Source of the DNA: Anaerolineae bacterium
GTDB lineage: Bacteria; Chloroflexota; Anaerolineae; Promineifilales; Promineifilaceae
Assembly: GCA_019637635.1 (NCBI GenBank)
Contig: JAHBVI010000016.1
Location: 1-64,000 of the forward strand
Reading direction: 5' to 3'
DNA: 64,000 nt
Position numbers and translations under genes: made by a program
The notes under the pieces: model-generated
What the model saw: only the letters and a program-made list of their open reading frames with translations
Told to the model about the DNA's origin: nothing
Databases searched by the model: none
Shown: positions 34,025 through 42,720 of the stretch, in pieces
How positions within the stretch are numbered: position 1 is the first letter of the stretch
Layout of the letters: the number at the start of each line of letters is the position of its first letter

Positions 34025-35422
34025 TTACTTCCCTAATGCGACCAGCATCTCTTCGACACGGGTGAATTTGAGGCGGGGGCGACCACAGGCGGCGCCATTG
34101 GTTTCTTCCAGTTCGTTCAGACGCAGCCAGTCTTCGTAGGTGACGTAACGGGGCTGGTGCTCCTGGATGAAGGATTGCACGGCCGTGAATGTGGGCGATT
34201 GCGGCGACAGCAGTTTACCCGCCTGCACGTCGGCCAGCAGACATTCCACCGTTTCAATGGCGTCTGGTTTGTTGGTGCCAATCACGCCGGAAGGGCCGCG
34301 TTTGATCCAACCGGCGGTGTATTCACCCACAACCGGCTGGCTGGTCTGCGGGTCTATCACCCGCCCCGCCTCGTTGAGGATGACGCCCCACCGTTCGTGG
34401 AAGGGCACGCCGGGAATGGGTACACCCTCATAGCCGATGGAACGGAATACCAGGCCAACGGGTATTTCTTCAAACCGGTCGGTGGCCCTTGAGCGAATGG
34501 AACCGGATTCGGTCTTATACAGTTCGTTGTGGACCAGGCGCATGGCGCAGACGCGGCCGTCGGCATCCCCCATCAACTCTACCGGCGACACCAGGAAACG
34601 GAGCGTCAGGCAGCGTGGTTTGCCGGTACACGGCCGTCCGGCATACTCCTGCACAATCTCAATTTTACGCATCGTGCCCCGGTCGGCCTCGGCCAACGAT
34701 TCCAGACTCACCGGGTCTAGTTCCGCTTCGGCCGGCGGTACGGTGACGTGCGCGCCAGCCATTTCACCCAGTTCTTTCACCTCGGCAGTGGTAAAGGCGG
34801 CCTGGGCCACGCCGCGCCGCCCCAACATATACACTTCCTTTACCCGGCTGTGGCGCAAGGCTTCCAGCGCGTGTTCGGCAATATCCGTCTCCATCAACTC
34901 TTCCGGCGTCCGGCACAAAATACGGGCCACATCTACGGCCACATTGCCGATGCCCACCACCGCCACCCGCTCTTGCGACAGGTCAAATTGGCAATCGCGG
35001 TAATCAGGATGGCCGTTATACCAGGCCACAAATTCGGTGGCGGCGTGGCTGTTTTGCAGATCAATACCGGGAATATCCAGACCTTTGTCCGTTTGGGCGC
35101 CGGTGGTGTAGATGATGGCATGGTAAAAACGGCGCAGGTCATCCACCTGCACATCTTGCCCAATCGTCACATTGCCAAAAAAGTGAAACTGTGGCTGCGC
35201 CGCCAGTTTGTCAAACACCTTGGTGACAGATTTGATCTTTTGATGGTCGGGGGCCACACCGGCCCGCACCAGGCCATACGGGGTGGGCAGGCGGTCGTAC
35301 AAATCGGCTTCGATGGTTAGATTTTTTTCTTTGAAAAGGCGTTCGATGGCATAAAAACCGGCGGGGCCGGCGCCAATGACGGCCACGCGCAGGGGGGATT
35401 CTGGGGTTCCAGTGGGGGACAT
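34025..35422 (-). CDS. fprA: FAD-dependent ferredoxin-NADP reductase (FprA/adrenodoxin reductase type)
   Basis: A 465-residue flavoprotein that moves electrons between NADPH and ferredoxin. The FAD Rossmann motif is VAVIGAGPAGFYA (about 12-25), YGLVRAGVAPDH is at about 48-59, and the NADP motif VAVVGIGNVAVDVARIL is at about 152-168. GEYTAGWIKRGPSGVIGTNKPDA is at about 366-388. These are the signature stretches of the adrenodoxin reductase/FprA family. No ferredoxin gene is adjacent. A CBS-domain gene lies upstream on the same strand, separated by an iterated hairpin. Confidence 0.93.
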   Translation of the reverse strand: MSPTGTPESPLRVAVIGAGPAGFYAIERLFKEKNLTIEADLYDRLPTPYGLVRAGVAPDHQKIKSVTKVFDKLAAQPQFHFFGNVTIGQDVQVDDLRRFYHAIIYTTGAQTDKGLDIPGIDLQNSHAATEFVAWYNGHPDYRDCQFDLSQERVAVVGIGNVAVDVARILCRTPEELMETDIAEHALEALRHSRVKEVYMLGRRGVAQAAFTTAEVKELGEMAGAHVTVPPAEAELDPVSLESLAEADRGTMRKIEIVQEYAGRPCTGKPRCLTLRFLVSPVELMGDADGRVCAMRLVHNELYKTESGSIRSRATDRFEEIPVGLVFRSIGYEGVPIPGVPFHERWGVILNEAGRVIDPQTSQPVVGEYTAGWIKRGPSGVIGTNKPDAIETVECLLADVQAGKLLSPQSPTFTAVQSFIQEHQPRYVTYEDWLRLNELEETNGAACGRPRLKFTRVEEMLVALGK

Positions 35423-35440
35423 GGGGTTCTCCTTCGTCGG

Positions 35441-35506
35441 CCCGTAATCCGTGAACCGTAATCCGTAATCCGTTTACGGGTTACGGTTCACGGGTTACGG
35501 ATTACG
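35441..35506. repeat. Iterated CGTAATC hairpin
   Basis: Heptamers CGTAATC/CGTGAAC on the left and complementary TTACGGG/TTACGGA words on the right. It writes the last codon and stop (TCG TAA) of the CBS gene. Confidence 0.85.
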
Positions 35507-35936
35507 ATTTATCGGCCAGTATTTGTGTTTCCAGGGTGTCAATTTCGCCGCGATATTGGTCGCGTTGGGCTTTGAGGACGTCGCCGATGGAGATGATGCC
35601 GATGAGACGGCCGTCTTCCAGCACCGGCAAATGGCGAATGCGGCGTTCGGTCATGGTGTGGGCCACAGACATCAGGTCGTCGTCGGGCACGGCCGTGATC
35701 ACCTGTGTGGTCATCAGCAGTTGTACCGGCGTTGCCAAAATTTGCTCAAATTCCGGCAGGCGGCGCACAATGTCGCGTTCGGAGAGGATGCCAGCCAGAC
35801 GGCCGTCGGCCGTCACCACCGGCAGCGCGCCAATATTGTGGGCGCGGAACAAAGTCACCACTTCGGATACGGTTTGTTCCGGCTGTACCGTAATCAATTG
35901 ATGACTTTTCGTCATAAGGATATTGCTGATTTTCAT
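35502..35936 (-). CDS. CBS-domain protein
   Basis: A 144-residue protein made of two CBS motifs: about 10-60 (MTKSHQLITVQPEQTVSEVV, AGILSERDIVR) and about 70-125 (MTTQVITAVPDDDLMSVAHTM, LIGIISIGDVLKAQRDQY). The pair forms one Bateman module that senses adenine nucleotides or similar ligands. It has no effector domain, so it must regulate a partner. The gene is close to fprA on the same strand, but a hairpin separates them. Confidence 0.92.
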   Translation of the reverse strand: MKISNILMTKSHQLITVQPEQTVSEVVTLFRAHNIGALPVVTADGRLAGILSERDIVRRLPEFEQILATPVQLLMTTQVITAVPDDDLMSVAHTMTERRIRHLPVLEDGRLIGIISIGDVLKAQRDQYRGEIDTLETQILADKS

Positions 35937-35968
35937 AATAAACCTATACCTTTAGAGTAACCATTCAA

Positions 35969-36031
35969 GCCTGACAGATTTTTTACCAGTTCGTTTGAAA
36001 CTTCACAAGTCAAAAAAAAACCTGTCGGGAC
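35969..36031. repeat. Long form of the CCTGACAG dispersed repeat
   Basis: GCCTGACAGATTTTTTACCAG, then CGTTTGAAACTT, then CCTGTCGGGA. The same order of words occurs at 58839-58900, so these two are copies of one roughly 62-base element with CCTGACAG/CTGTCAGG ends. Confidence 0.7.
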
Positions 36032-36166
36032 TATCCACGTTTGGAAACTGCTGCTAACAGGCGTCATTATAACGGGCTGTTCGCCTGGCGAAAACTGAGG
36101 AATGTCATCAAAGCCGCCGCCGCCCCTAGACGGTTGTCAAATAGACAGGTTGTCAATCGGCAAAAA

Positions 36167-37348
36167 ATGAACACAATCGTAACCATGACCTGTACCCGTT
36201 GGCGCTGGCTGCTATTTTCCCTCTGGCTCGGTTTCTGGCACACCGGCTGCGCCACCGCCGTTGCGCCAACGGCCGTTACTGACGCCACCCCACCAGCCAC
36301 CGCTCCCCATACGGCCGTGCCCACCCTTACCCACACAGCCACAGCCACACCCGTGCCGCCAACGGCCGTGCCCCCTTCCCCCATACCACCTACGGCCATA
36401 CCCACCGCTACCCCCGATCTGCTGTACCCCTTCACGCTGGATGCCTTGCGGGCACGCGATTATCCCGACGGCGCCATTCGCATCCAGGCGGTGTTGACCG
36501 AGACGGCCACCTTCACCCGCCATTACATCACCTACCCCAGCGACGACCTGACCATCACCGGCATTATGCAGACGCCGCCGGGCGCAGGGCCATTCCCGGT
36601 CATCATCATGCTGCATGGCTATTATGACCGGAAGGATTACTGGTCTGGTTGGGGCACCTGGCAGGCGGCCGAATATCTGAACCGGCGGGGCTACCTGACC
36701 ATTGCTCCCGATTTGCGCAGTTGGGGCCAATCGGATGTGGGCGTCAGCCTGTTTCACACCGGGCTGCTGCTGGATGTGCTGCATTTACTCAGCGCCCTGC
36801 CGTCTGTGCCCCAGGCGGACAGCGAACGGGTGGGTTTGTGGGGGCACAGCATGGGCGGCGGCATTATCACCAAGCTGTTGGTGGTGGATGACCGGGCGCG
36901 GGCGGCCGTGTTATATGCCCCCAACAGCGCCGACGACGCTGACCTGATCGCCCGTTGGGGGCCGGGTTGCCTGCCGGAACAATTGGATCCGGAGGCGGAT
37001 CATTGTAATCCGGGCGAGGTGATCCCGCCCGATCTGGCGGCGGAAGTGGTGGCGGCATATCTGGACACGGCCGTGAACCCCACGGCCTTGCAACGATTCG
37101 CGCCCTATTATCACCTGTCCCACATTGCCGCCCCCGTGCAAATTCACGTGGGCCTGGCCGATGGGCAAGAGTGGGTGGAGACGCCGCCGGAATGGTCGGA
37201 TAAACTGTATGCCGCGCTGCAAGCCGCCGGTAAGGAGGCCACCCTGTACCAATATGAGGAGCAGGGGCATTTTTTTTACGACATGGGTTGGACGGTTTTT
37301 ATGGAACGGGTGGCGGCTTTTTTTGATGAACATCTGGCACGGCCGTAA
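36167..37348 (+). CDS. Lipoprotein alpha/beta hydrolase (dienelactone/prolyl-oligopeptidase type)
   Basis: A protein of about 393 residues. It has a lipobox-like GFWHTGC after a short hydrophobic stretch, a Pro/Thr-rich linker (about 30-80), then an alpha/beta hydrolase. The oxyanion strand is VIIMLHGYYDRKDYW, the nucleophile Ser is in GLWGHSMGGGII (about 230), the Asp lies in HVGLADGQEWVE and the His in EEQGHFFYD (about 365). It should be a surface-anchored esterase or peptidase. I chose the ATG at 36167, the nearest before the signal peptide; 36185 is possible. It is followed 34 bases later by the transporter receptor. Confidence 0.8.
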   Translation: MNTIVTMTCTRWRWLLFSLWLGFWHTGCATAVAPTAVTDATPPATAPHTAVPTLTHTATATPVPPTAVPPSPIPPTAIPTATPDLLYPFTLDALRARDYPDGAIRIQAVLTETATFTRHYITYPSDDLTITGIMQTPPGAGPFPVIIMLHGYYDRKDYWSGWGTWQAAEYLNRRGYLTIAPDLRSWGQSDVGVSLFHTGLLLDVLHLLSALPSVPQADSERVGLWGHSMGGGIITKLLVVDDRARAAVLYAPNSADDADLIARWGPGCLPEQLDPEADHCNPGEVIPPDLAAEVVAAYLDTAVNPTALQRFAPYYHLSHIAAPVQIHVGLADGQEWVETPPEWSDKLYAALQAAGKEATLYQYEEQGHFFYDMGWTVFMERVAAFFDEHLARP

Positions 37349-37382
37349 AAGTTGCGGTTGGGGCCTCATTGAAGAGGAGAAT

Positions 37383-38603
37383 ATGCACGAAAAGAGGATT
37401 CCCGCCCTTTCGCGGCGGCAGTTTTTACAGGTAGCGGGGGGCACGGCCGTTGCCCTTTCCCTGCCCGGCGTTCTGACGGCCTGCCGCCGCCAGGAGGCCG
37501 GGCCGCTCAAAATTGGCGTCTTGCTGCCCTACTCCGGTATCTACGCCGTCCTGGGAGAAAGCATTACTCAGGGGATGCAGCTCTATTTTGACGCTTTGGG
37601 CAATGAAGTCGCCGGTCGTCCGATTGAGTTGATCACCGCCGATACGGAAATTAACCCCGACGTGGCCCAACAAAAGGTGCGGCGGCTGGTGGAACAAGAC
37701 GAAGTTGCCTTTGTCACCGGCATCGTCAGTTCCGGCGTCTTGGCCGGGCTGCGCGACTATTTCCACGATAATCAGGTGTTATGCCTTTGCTCTAATGCTG
37801 GCTCCAACGCCCACAGCCGCGCCGCCAAGACCCCTTACATCTGGCGTACTTCCTTCACCAACTGGATGGCCCCTCACGCCATGGGCACGTGGGCGGCGGA
37901 AAATGTGGGGCGCACGGCCGTGATCAGCGTACCCGATTATGCCGCCGGGGAGAACAACGTCACCAGTTTCACCCACAGTTTCACCGCTGCCGGTGGCGAG
38001 GTGGTGGCCGTGCAGCGCACCCCCTTCCCCAACATGGGCGACCCGGCCCCCTTTATGGCCGAATTAGCAGCCACGGGCGCAGAGTTAATTTACGCCTTCT
38101 ACAGCGGCAGCGCCGCCGTCACCTTCGTCAAGGCATATCACGACTTTGGCCTGGGGCAGCAGATTCCGCTGACGGGGGCCGGTTTTATTGTGGAAGAAGA
38201 CGTACTGCCGGAGCAAGGGGAAGCCGCTCAGGGCGTGAAAAGTACGCTCTTCTGGTCATACGTGCTGGACAATCCACAAAATGCCCAGTTCAAAACGGAC
38301 TTCCACGCCTTCACAAATCGTGACGCCGACGTGTTTGCCGTGCAGGGTTACGACACGGCCCGTGTGATTGACGAGATGCTCCAACGAACGGAGGGGGACA
38401 CGGCCGTAGACCAACTCATTGCCGCCCTGGATGGCATTACCTTCGACAGTCCGCGCGGCCCCTTCCGCCTGGATGCCCATTCGCAGGCCCCTGAACACAA
38501 CATGTACGCCCGCGACGTGCAGCCGGTAGACGGCACATTGCGCAACGTCATTCTGGAAAATCTGGGGCCAATTGTAGACCCTGGGGATGATTCGATGGGA
38601 TAG
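37383..38603 (+). CDS. livJ: Branched-chain amino-acid-type ABC transporter receptor (Tat lipoprotein)
   Basis: A 406-residue periplasmic-binding-type lipoprotein of the LivJ/type 1 receptor family. The N-terminus LSRRQFLQVAGGTA is a twin-arginine signal followed by a lipobox Cys in GVLTAC (about 35). The mature part has IGVLLPYSGIYAVLGESITQG and AFVTGIVSSGVLAGL, typical of the fold. GAGGAG precedes the ATG. It delivers an amino acid or amide-type ligand to LivHMG encoded downstream; the ligand cannot be told. Confidence 0.88.
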   Translation: MHEKRIPALSRRQFLQVAGGTAVALSLPGVLTACRRQEAGPLKIGVLLPYSGIYAVLGESITQGMQLYFDALGNEVAGRPIELITADTEINPDVAQQKVRRLVEQDEVAFVTGIVSSGVLAGLRDYFHDNQVLCLCSNAGSNAHSRAAKTPYIWRTSFTNWMAPHAMGTWAAENVGRTAVISVPDYAAGENNVTSFTHSFTAAGGEVVAVQRTPFPNMGDPAPFMAELAATGAELIYAFYSGSAAVTFVKAYHDFGLGQQIPLTGAGFIVEEDVLPEQGEAAQGVKSTLFWSYVLDNPQNAQFKTDFHAFTNRDADVFAVQGYDTARVIDEMLQRTEGDTAVDQLIAALDGITFDSPRGPFRLDAHSQAPEHNMYARDVQPVDGTLRNVILENLGPIVDPGDDSMG

Positions 38604-38606
38604 GGA

Positions 38607-38685
38607 AGTGTCATGTGTCATGTGTCATGTGTCATGTGTCAGCCAACTTGACACTTGACACCTAAGCACCTGACGCCTGACACAT
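38607..38685. repeat. Iterated TGTCATG/TTGACAC hairpin
   Basis: About five copies of the heptamer TGTCATG, then copies of TGACACC/TTGACAC forming the opposite arm, between livJ and livH. livH has no visible ribosome site after it, so translation may be coupled or leaderless. Confidence 0.85.
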
Positions 38686-38693
38686 GGGTACCT

Positions 38694-39578
38694 ATGGACA
38701 ACTTCCTGCTGCAACTGCTCAACGGCCTGGTAGCCAGTATGCTGCTTTTTATTATGGCGGCGGGGCTGTCGTTGATTTTTGGGCAGATGCGGGTGATTAA
38801 CCTGAGTCATGGCGCGTTTTATCTGGTGGGCGGGTATATGGGGCTGACGGCCGTGAAACAATGGAACGCCTTCTGGCCCGCCTTGCTCCTCACCCCATTG
38901 CTGGTAGGGGCCATGGGCTGGCTGGTGGAACGGTTTTTGCTGCGCGGGCGCTACGGCCACGGGCGCTACGGCCGCGAACACCAACTGCAACAAGTCCTGC
39001 TCACCTTCGGCGTGGCCCTGGTCTTGTCTGATCTGGCCGAATGGCGTTGGGGCGCGTATACCCAAACCGTGTCGCCGCCGGCATTCCTGGCCACGGCCGT
39101 GCCCCTCTTTGGCCTGCAATTCCCCCTCTACCGGCTGGCGATTATTGGCATGGGTCTGCTGCTGGCACTGGTGCTGGCCCTTTTCCTGGGGTACACCCGC
39201 CTGGGGGCCATCCTCCGCGCCGGCGTCACCCATCCGCAGACGGTCAGCGGCCTGGGCATTAACGTGGAGCGCGTGTTTGCCGCCACCTTTGCCGGGGGCG
39301 TAGCCCTGGCGGCGCTGGCTGGCGTCCTGGGGTCGCCCATCACCACCCTCTACCCCGGACTGGACTTCGAGATTTTGATCCTCACCATTGTGGTTGTGGT
39401 CATTGGCGGGTTGGGGTCACTGCGCGGCGCGTTTGTGGGCGCGCTGCTCATTGGCCTGACGGACACCTTTGGCAAGGCGCGGCTGCCGGAGTTTTCCCTC
39501 TTTCTGATTTTTGCAGTGATGGCGGCGGTGCTGCTGGTACGGCCGTCGGGCTTGTTTGGGGTGGAAGAGGGTCATTGA
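38694..39578 (+). CDS. livH: ABC transporter permease LivH
   Basis: A 294-residue polytopic permease of the branched-chain amino acid type. Family landmarks are LSLIFGQMRVINLSHGAFYLVGGYMGL (about 22-48) and GLDFEILILTIVVVVIGGLGSLRGAFVGALLIGL (about 220-255). I count about eight transmembrane segments. I chose the ATG at 38694 because the frame further upstream reads through the repeat. Its stop is followed at once by another iterated hairpin. Confidence 0.9.
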   Translation: MDNFLLQLLNGLVASMLLFIMAAGLSLIFGQMRVINLSHGAFYLVGGYMGLTAVKQWNAFWPALLLTPLLVGAMGWLVERFLLRGRYGHGRYGREHQLQQVLLTFGVALVLSDLAEWRWGAYTQTVSPPAFLATAVPLFGLQFPLYRLAIIGMGLLLALVLALFLGYTRLGAILRAGVTHPQTVSGLGINVERVFAATFAGGVALAALAGVLGSPITTLYPGLDFEILILTIVVVVIGGLGSLRGAFVGALLIGLTDTFGKARLPEFSLFLIFAVMAAVLLVRPSGLFGVEEGH

Positions 39579-39580
39579 GG

Positions 39581-39624
39581 AATTGGGTAATTGGGTAATT
39601 GCTCAATTACCCAATTACCCAATT
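39581..39624. repeat. Iterated AATTGGGT hairpin
   Basis: 21-base perfect arms (39581-39601 and 39604-39624) around CT, each arm made of two and a half AATTGGGT words. The sequence lies between livH and livM. It is one of the cleanest members of the family. Confidence 0.9.
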
Positions 39625-39637
39625 ACATATCACACCG

Positions 39638-40642
39638 ATGCGACTTCCTGTTACCAAAATTCTCTTGCCGGTATTGCTGCTGGCGGCGCTGCTGCTGCCG
39701 TGGGGGGCACGGCCGTATGTCCTGAGCCTGGCCATTGAGGTGATGGCTTTTGCCATTTTTGCCATGAGCCTGGATTTGCTGCTTGGTTACACCGGCCTGC
39801 CTTCGTTTGGGCACGCCGCCTTTTTTGGCCTGGGGGCGTATACGGCCGCGTATCTGTCCAGCAATCATCCGTTGGCCTTAGGATTGACGGCGAATTTGCT
39901 GCTGCTGCTGCCGGTGGTGGTGCTGGTCACGGCCGTGACCGCCGCCATCATCGGCTTTTTTGCCCTGCGCACCAGCGGTGTTTACTTCCTGATGATCACT
40001 CTCGCCTTTGCCCAGATGCTCTTTAGCGTGGCCATTCGCTGGACGGCCGTGACCGGCGGTTCCGACGGTCTGCCCGGCATCCCCGCCCCGCACATCACCC
40101 TCGGCCCACTGCAATGGCTCATCAACAGCCGCCAGGCGTATTACTTTCTGGCGCTGGCCTTTTTTGTGCTGGCCTACTGGCTGCTGCGCCGCCTGGTGAA
40201 CAGTCCCTTTGGCTGGACGCTGCGTGGCATCCGCGAAAACGAAGTGCGAATGCAGGCGCTTGGTTACGCCACCTTTCGCTACAAAATGGCCGTTTTTGTT
40301 ATTGCCGGGGTCTTTGCCGGGCTGGGCGGGATGCTGCTCGCGCTCTATTTCCGCCACGCCTCCCCGGAAAATCTGTATTGGACCATCTCCGGGCAGGTGA
40401 TGGTCATGGTCATCATCGGCGGCGCGGGCACGTTAACCGGCCCCATCTTGGGCGCCCTGCTGGTGCGCCTCTTCCCCCAAATCGCCAGCAGCTATCTCGA
40501 CCGTTGGGAAACGGTGGAGGGCATCATCTTCATCCTCTTTGTCCTCTTTGCGCCACGCGGCATTCTCAGCCTGTGGCAAAGGGTGGTGTCGGGTGTTCAA
40601 GTGTCAGGTGTCAAGTGGATGCATTACGAGTCGAAGGATTGA
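39638..40642 (+). CDS. livM: ABC transporter permease LivM
   Basis: A 334-residue second permease of the transporter. Landmarks are MSLDLLLGYTGLPSFGHAAFFGLGAYTAAYL near 45-75, LAFAQMLFSVAIRWTAVTGGSDGLPGIP near 130 and NPFGWTL-like NSPFGWTLRGIRENE near 205. The C-terminal VSGVQVSGVKWMHYESKD is translated from iterated GTGTCAA/GTGTCAG words, so the tail is not family sequence. The 3' end overlaps livG by 28 bases. Confidence 0.9.
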   Translation: MRLPVTKILLPVLLLAALLLPWGARPYVLSLAIEVMAFAIFAMSLDLLLGYTGLPSFGHAAFFGLGAYTAAYLSSNHPLALGLTANLLLLLPVVVLVTAVTAAIIGFFALRTSGVYFLMITLAFAQMLFSVAIRWTAVTGGSDGLPGIPAPHITLGPLQWLINSRQAYYFLALAFFVLAYWLLRRLVNSPFGWTLRGIRENEVRMQALGYATFRYKMAVFVIAGVFAGLGGMLLALYFRHASPENLYWTISGQVMVMVIIGGAGTLTGPILGALLVRLFPQIASSYLDRWETVEGIIFILFVLFAPRGILSLWQRVVSGVQVSGVKWMHYESKD

Positions 40643-41358
40643 GCCATCGTTTTGATGGGGTGCAGGCGTTAACGGCCGTCAACCTGCACATCGCTCCCGG
40701 TGAACGGCGGGCGATTATTGGGCCAAATGGGGCGGGTAAAAGCACACTGTTTAACCTGATTGCCGGGGCGCCGCCGGTACAAACGGGGCGGGTGTGGCTG
40801 CACGGCCGTGACATCACCCACCTGTCCGTCCCCGCCCGCGCCAATCTGGGGGTGGGCCGCACCTTCCAGCGCAACAACCTGTTTGCCGGGCTGACGTCCC
40901 TGGAAAATGCGCGGCTGGCCGTGCAGCATCGGGAACGGATCAATCGTCATTGGTTCAAGCCTATCAGGGGGTTTACGGCCGTACACACTGCGGCTACGGC
41001 CGTTCTGCAACAGGTCGGCTTAGCCGAACAGGCCCACGTCAAAGCAGGCGATCTGGCTTACGGCCAGCAGCGCGCCCTGGAAGTGGCGTTGGCGCTGGCG
41101 CTCAATCCCCGCCTGCTGCTGCTGGATGAACCCACCGCCGGTATGTCCCCCGCCGAAACGGCCGACATGATCCGCCTCATCCAATCCCTGCCTCGCGACC
41201 TGACCCTGCTCATCGTCGAACATGACATGGATGTCATTTTCACCCTGGCCGACCAGATCACCGTGCTACACTACGGCCAGGTCATTCACACCGGCCCCCC
41301 GGCGGAAGTGCAGGCGGATGAGCGGGTGCAGGGGGTTTATTTGGGGGGTAATCGGTAA
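40615..41358 (+). CDS. livG: ABC transporter ATPase LivG
   Basis: A 247-residue ATP-binding subunit. Walker A is GPNGAGKSTLFN (about 39-50), the Q-loop region GRTFQRNNLF, signature LAYGQQRALEVA (about 146-157, a variant of LSxGQ), Walker B LLLLDEPTAGM (about 168-178) and switch His in IVEHDMD. I chose GTG at 40615, in the last codons of livM; no better start exists. The partner ATPase livF, normally next, is absent: the gene ends in an iterated hairpin followed by the duplicated aminotransferase fragment. Its last four codons, G-G-N-R, are partly repeat. Confidence 0.9.
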   Translation: MDALRVEGLSHRFDGVQALTAVNLHIAPGERRAIIGPNGAGKSTLFNLIAGAPPVQTGRVWLHGRDITHLSVPARANLGVGRTFQRNNLFAGLTSLENARLAVQHRERINRHWFKPIRGFTAVHTAATAVLQQVGLAEQAHVKAGDLAYGQQRALEVALALALNPRLLLLDEPTAGMSPAETADMIRLIQSLPRDLTLLIVEHDMDVIFTLADQITVLHYGQVIHTGPPAEVQADERVQGVYLGGNR

Positions 41359-41427
41359 TCGGTTATCGGTAATCGGTTATCGGTGAAAAGCCTTACCGAT
41401 TACCGGGCACCGATTACCGATTACCGG
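41349..41427. repeat. Iterated GGTAATC/GGTTATC hairpin at duplication junction
   Basis: Left words GGTAATCGGTTATC repeated, right words complementary, about 79 bases. It writes G-N-R-stop for livG on the plus strand and G-N-R-stop for the aminotransferase remnant on the minus strand. Confidence 0.9.
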
Positions 41428-41504
41428 CATCATACTCCGCCGAGGCCAGCTTAATACACGCCGCCACCACCGTCATCGCCTGTTCCACTTCGGCCACGGG
41501 GGGA
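41428..41504 (-). pseudogene. Duplicated C-terminal remnant of the aminotransferase gene
   Basis: On the minus strand it reads P-P-V-A-E-V-E-Q-A-M then V-V-A-A-C-I-K-L-A-S-A-E-Y-D, identical in protein to the end of the intact gene at 48215-48290. The DNA differs at about five of 76 positions. After E-Y-D the remnant continues A-G-N-R-stop and the intact gene G-R-H-P-stop. No upstream part of the gene is present. Confidence 0.92.
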
Positions 41505-41765
41505 TCCTGCTCCAGCGCGGTCTTTCTGGGTCGCTGTGGCCGATCTCACCACCGCGCCACATTCGTTGGCAGCCGCCGGCCCGTCTACGGCCGTTCGCTG
41601 CTTCGTTTTACGGAAGCCGTCCAACTTCGTCGGGATATCTTCCCAACGGCCGGCCGGGTAACTTTCCCAGGCAAAATAAGGCGCCTGCCTCATGACAAAG
41701 GAAGGGGGCATCAGCTACAGTAAACGCAATGGCATCCTTTTGTTGAAGCGTGAGGCAAGCTGACG
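41505..41765. other. Left edge of the island, no convincing gene
   Basis: About 260 bases. A minus-strand frame from 41711 (AWESYPAGRWEDIPTKLDG...) runs into the aminotransferase remnant in another phase; it could be a decayed gene piece. One ACGGCCGT copy is at about 41587. The promoter of the cytochrome gene is probably here. Confidence 0.5.
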
Positions 41766-42653
41766 ATGAAAAACATATTCAAGTGGATTGGCATTATTTT
41801 GGGCAGTGTAATCGTTTTGGTAGCCCTTGCCGCTCTCGCCCTGAGTGTGGCTGGGGAGAGGCGGCTCAACAAGACACATGATGATATTCGGGCCGAAACG
41901 ATCATCATACCCACCGATGATACGGCCGTGGCGCGCGGCGATCATCTCGTTCACGTGGCCTGCACCTCCTGTCACGGACCTGATTTGACCGGCCAGGCAA
42001 TGATTAACGACCCGTCTATTGGCACAGTATATGCGGCTAACCTCACCGGTTTAGCTGAGACGCACACGGAGGCCGACCTGGTACGGGCGATTCGTCATGG
42101 CCTGGATACAGACGGCCGTCAACTCATGATCATGCCGGCCGAGGTGTTCATCTATTTCAGTGAAGAGGACCTGGCGTCCATCATCGCCTATCTGAAGACG
42201 CTGCCCCAACAGGGTAATGAGACACCCAAACCAGCCCTGACCCTGCTCGGCCGTATGCTGGTAGGGGCCGGGCAGTTTGGTAATGTGTTCCCGGCTGAGT
42301 ATATCAACCACGATTTACCTTTTCCGGAAATGCCAACAGTCGGCGCCAATGAGGCTTACGGCCACTATCTGGCCGGGTTGTGCCGGAGCTGTCATGGGAC
42401 GGAACTGGCCGGCGGCCAACCGGGCGAGCCGGATGCGCCGCCCGCACCCAACCTGACACCGGGCGGCGAGCTTCAGGGCTGGACAGAAGAGGATTTCATC
42501 ACGGCGATGCGCACCGGTATGATCCCAAACGGCCGTCAACTAGACCCCATGTTTATGCCCTGGCAATCGGTTGGCAAGTTGGACGATGACGAGTTACGCG
42601 CCCTCTGGTTGTACCTGGCGTCACTCCCACCACAGCAGTCGGCCGTCAAGTAA
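41766..42653 (+). CDS. Membrane-anchored diheme c-type cytochrome
   Basis: A 295-residue protein with an N-terminal transmembrane anchor (about 5-28) and two cytochrome c domains. The haem sites are C-T-S-C-H (Cys66, Cys69, His70) and C-R-S-C-H (Cys206, Cys209, His210). Candidate axial Met ligands lie in MIMPAEVF and MFMPWQS, in the matching place of each domain. It should shuttle electrons on the outer side of the membrane. It is first in a plus-strand row of genes in the island. It does not resemble the fused alcohol dehydrogenase or oxidase subunits. Confidence 0.9.
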   Translation: MKNIFKWIGIILGSVIVLVALAALALSVAGERRLNKTHDDIRAETIIIPTDDTAVARGDHLVHVACTSCHGPDLTGQAMINDPSIGTVYAANLTGLAETHTEADLVRAIRHGLDTDGRQLMIMPAEVFIYFSEEDLASIIAYLKTLPQQGNETPKPALTLLGRMLVGAGQFGNVFPAEYINHDLPFPEMPTVGANEAYGHYLAGLCRSCHGTELAGGQPGEPDAPPAPNLTPGGELQGWTEEDFITAMRTGMIPNGRQLDPMFMPWQSVGKLDDDELRALWLYLASLPPQQSAVK

Positions 42654-42720
42654 AAATGAGGGGCCGCCAGATTACTGGCAACCTTTCACGAGGTCATGAC
42701 CAGAAAAGGTGAAAAACAGC

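Noticed and set aside
37125-37382. Longer start for the livJ gene
   Set aside because: This part overlaps the hydrolase gene; the Tat signal and ribosome site fix the start at 37383.
41451-41711. 86-codon minus-strand frame at the left edge of the island
   Set aside because: It crosses the aminotransferase remnant in the wrong phase and changes character there; at best a decayed fragment.
41766-42653. Cytochrome as part of an alcohol dehydrogenase or oxidase operon
   Set aside because: No dehydrogenase, oxidase or cytochrome-maturation gene is adjacent; neighbours are small membrane proteins and a sensor pair.
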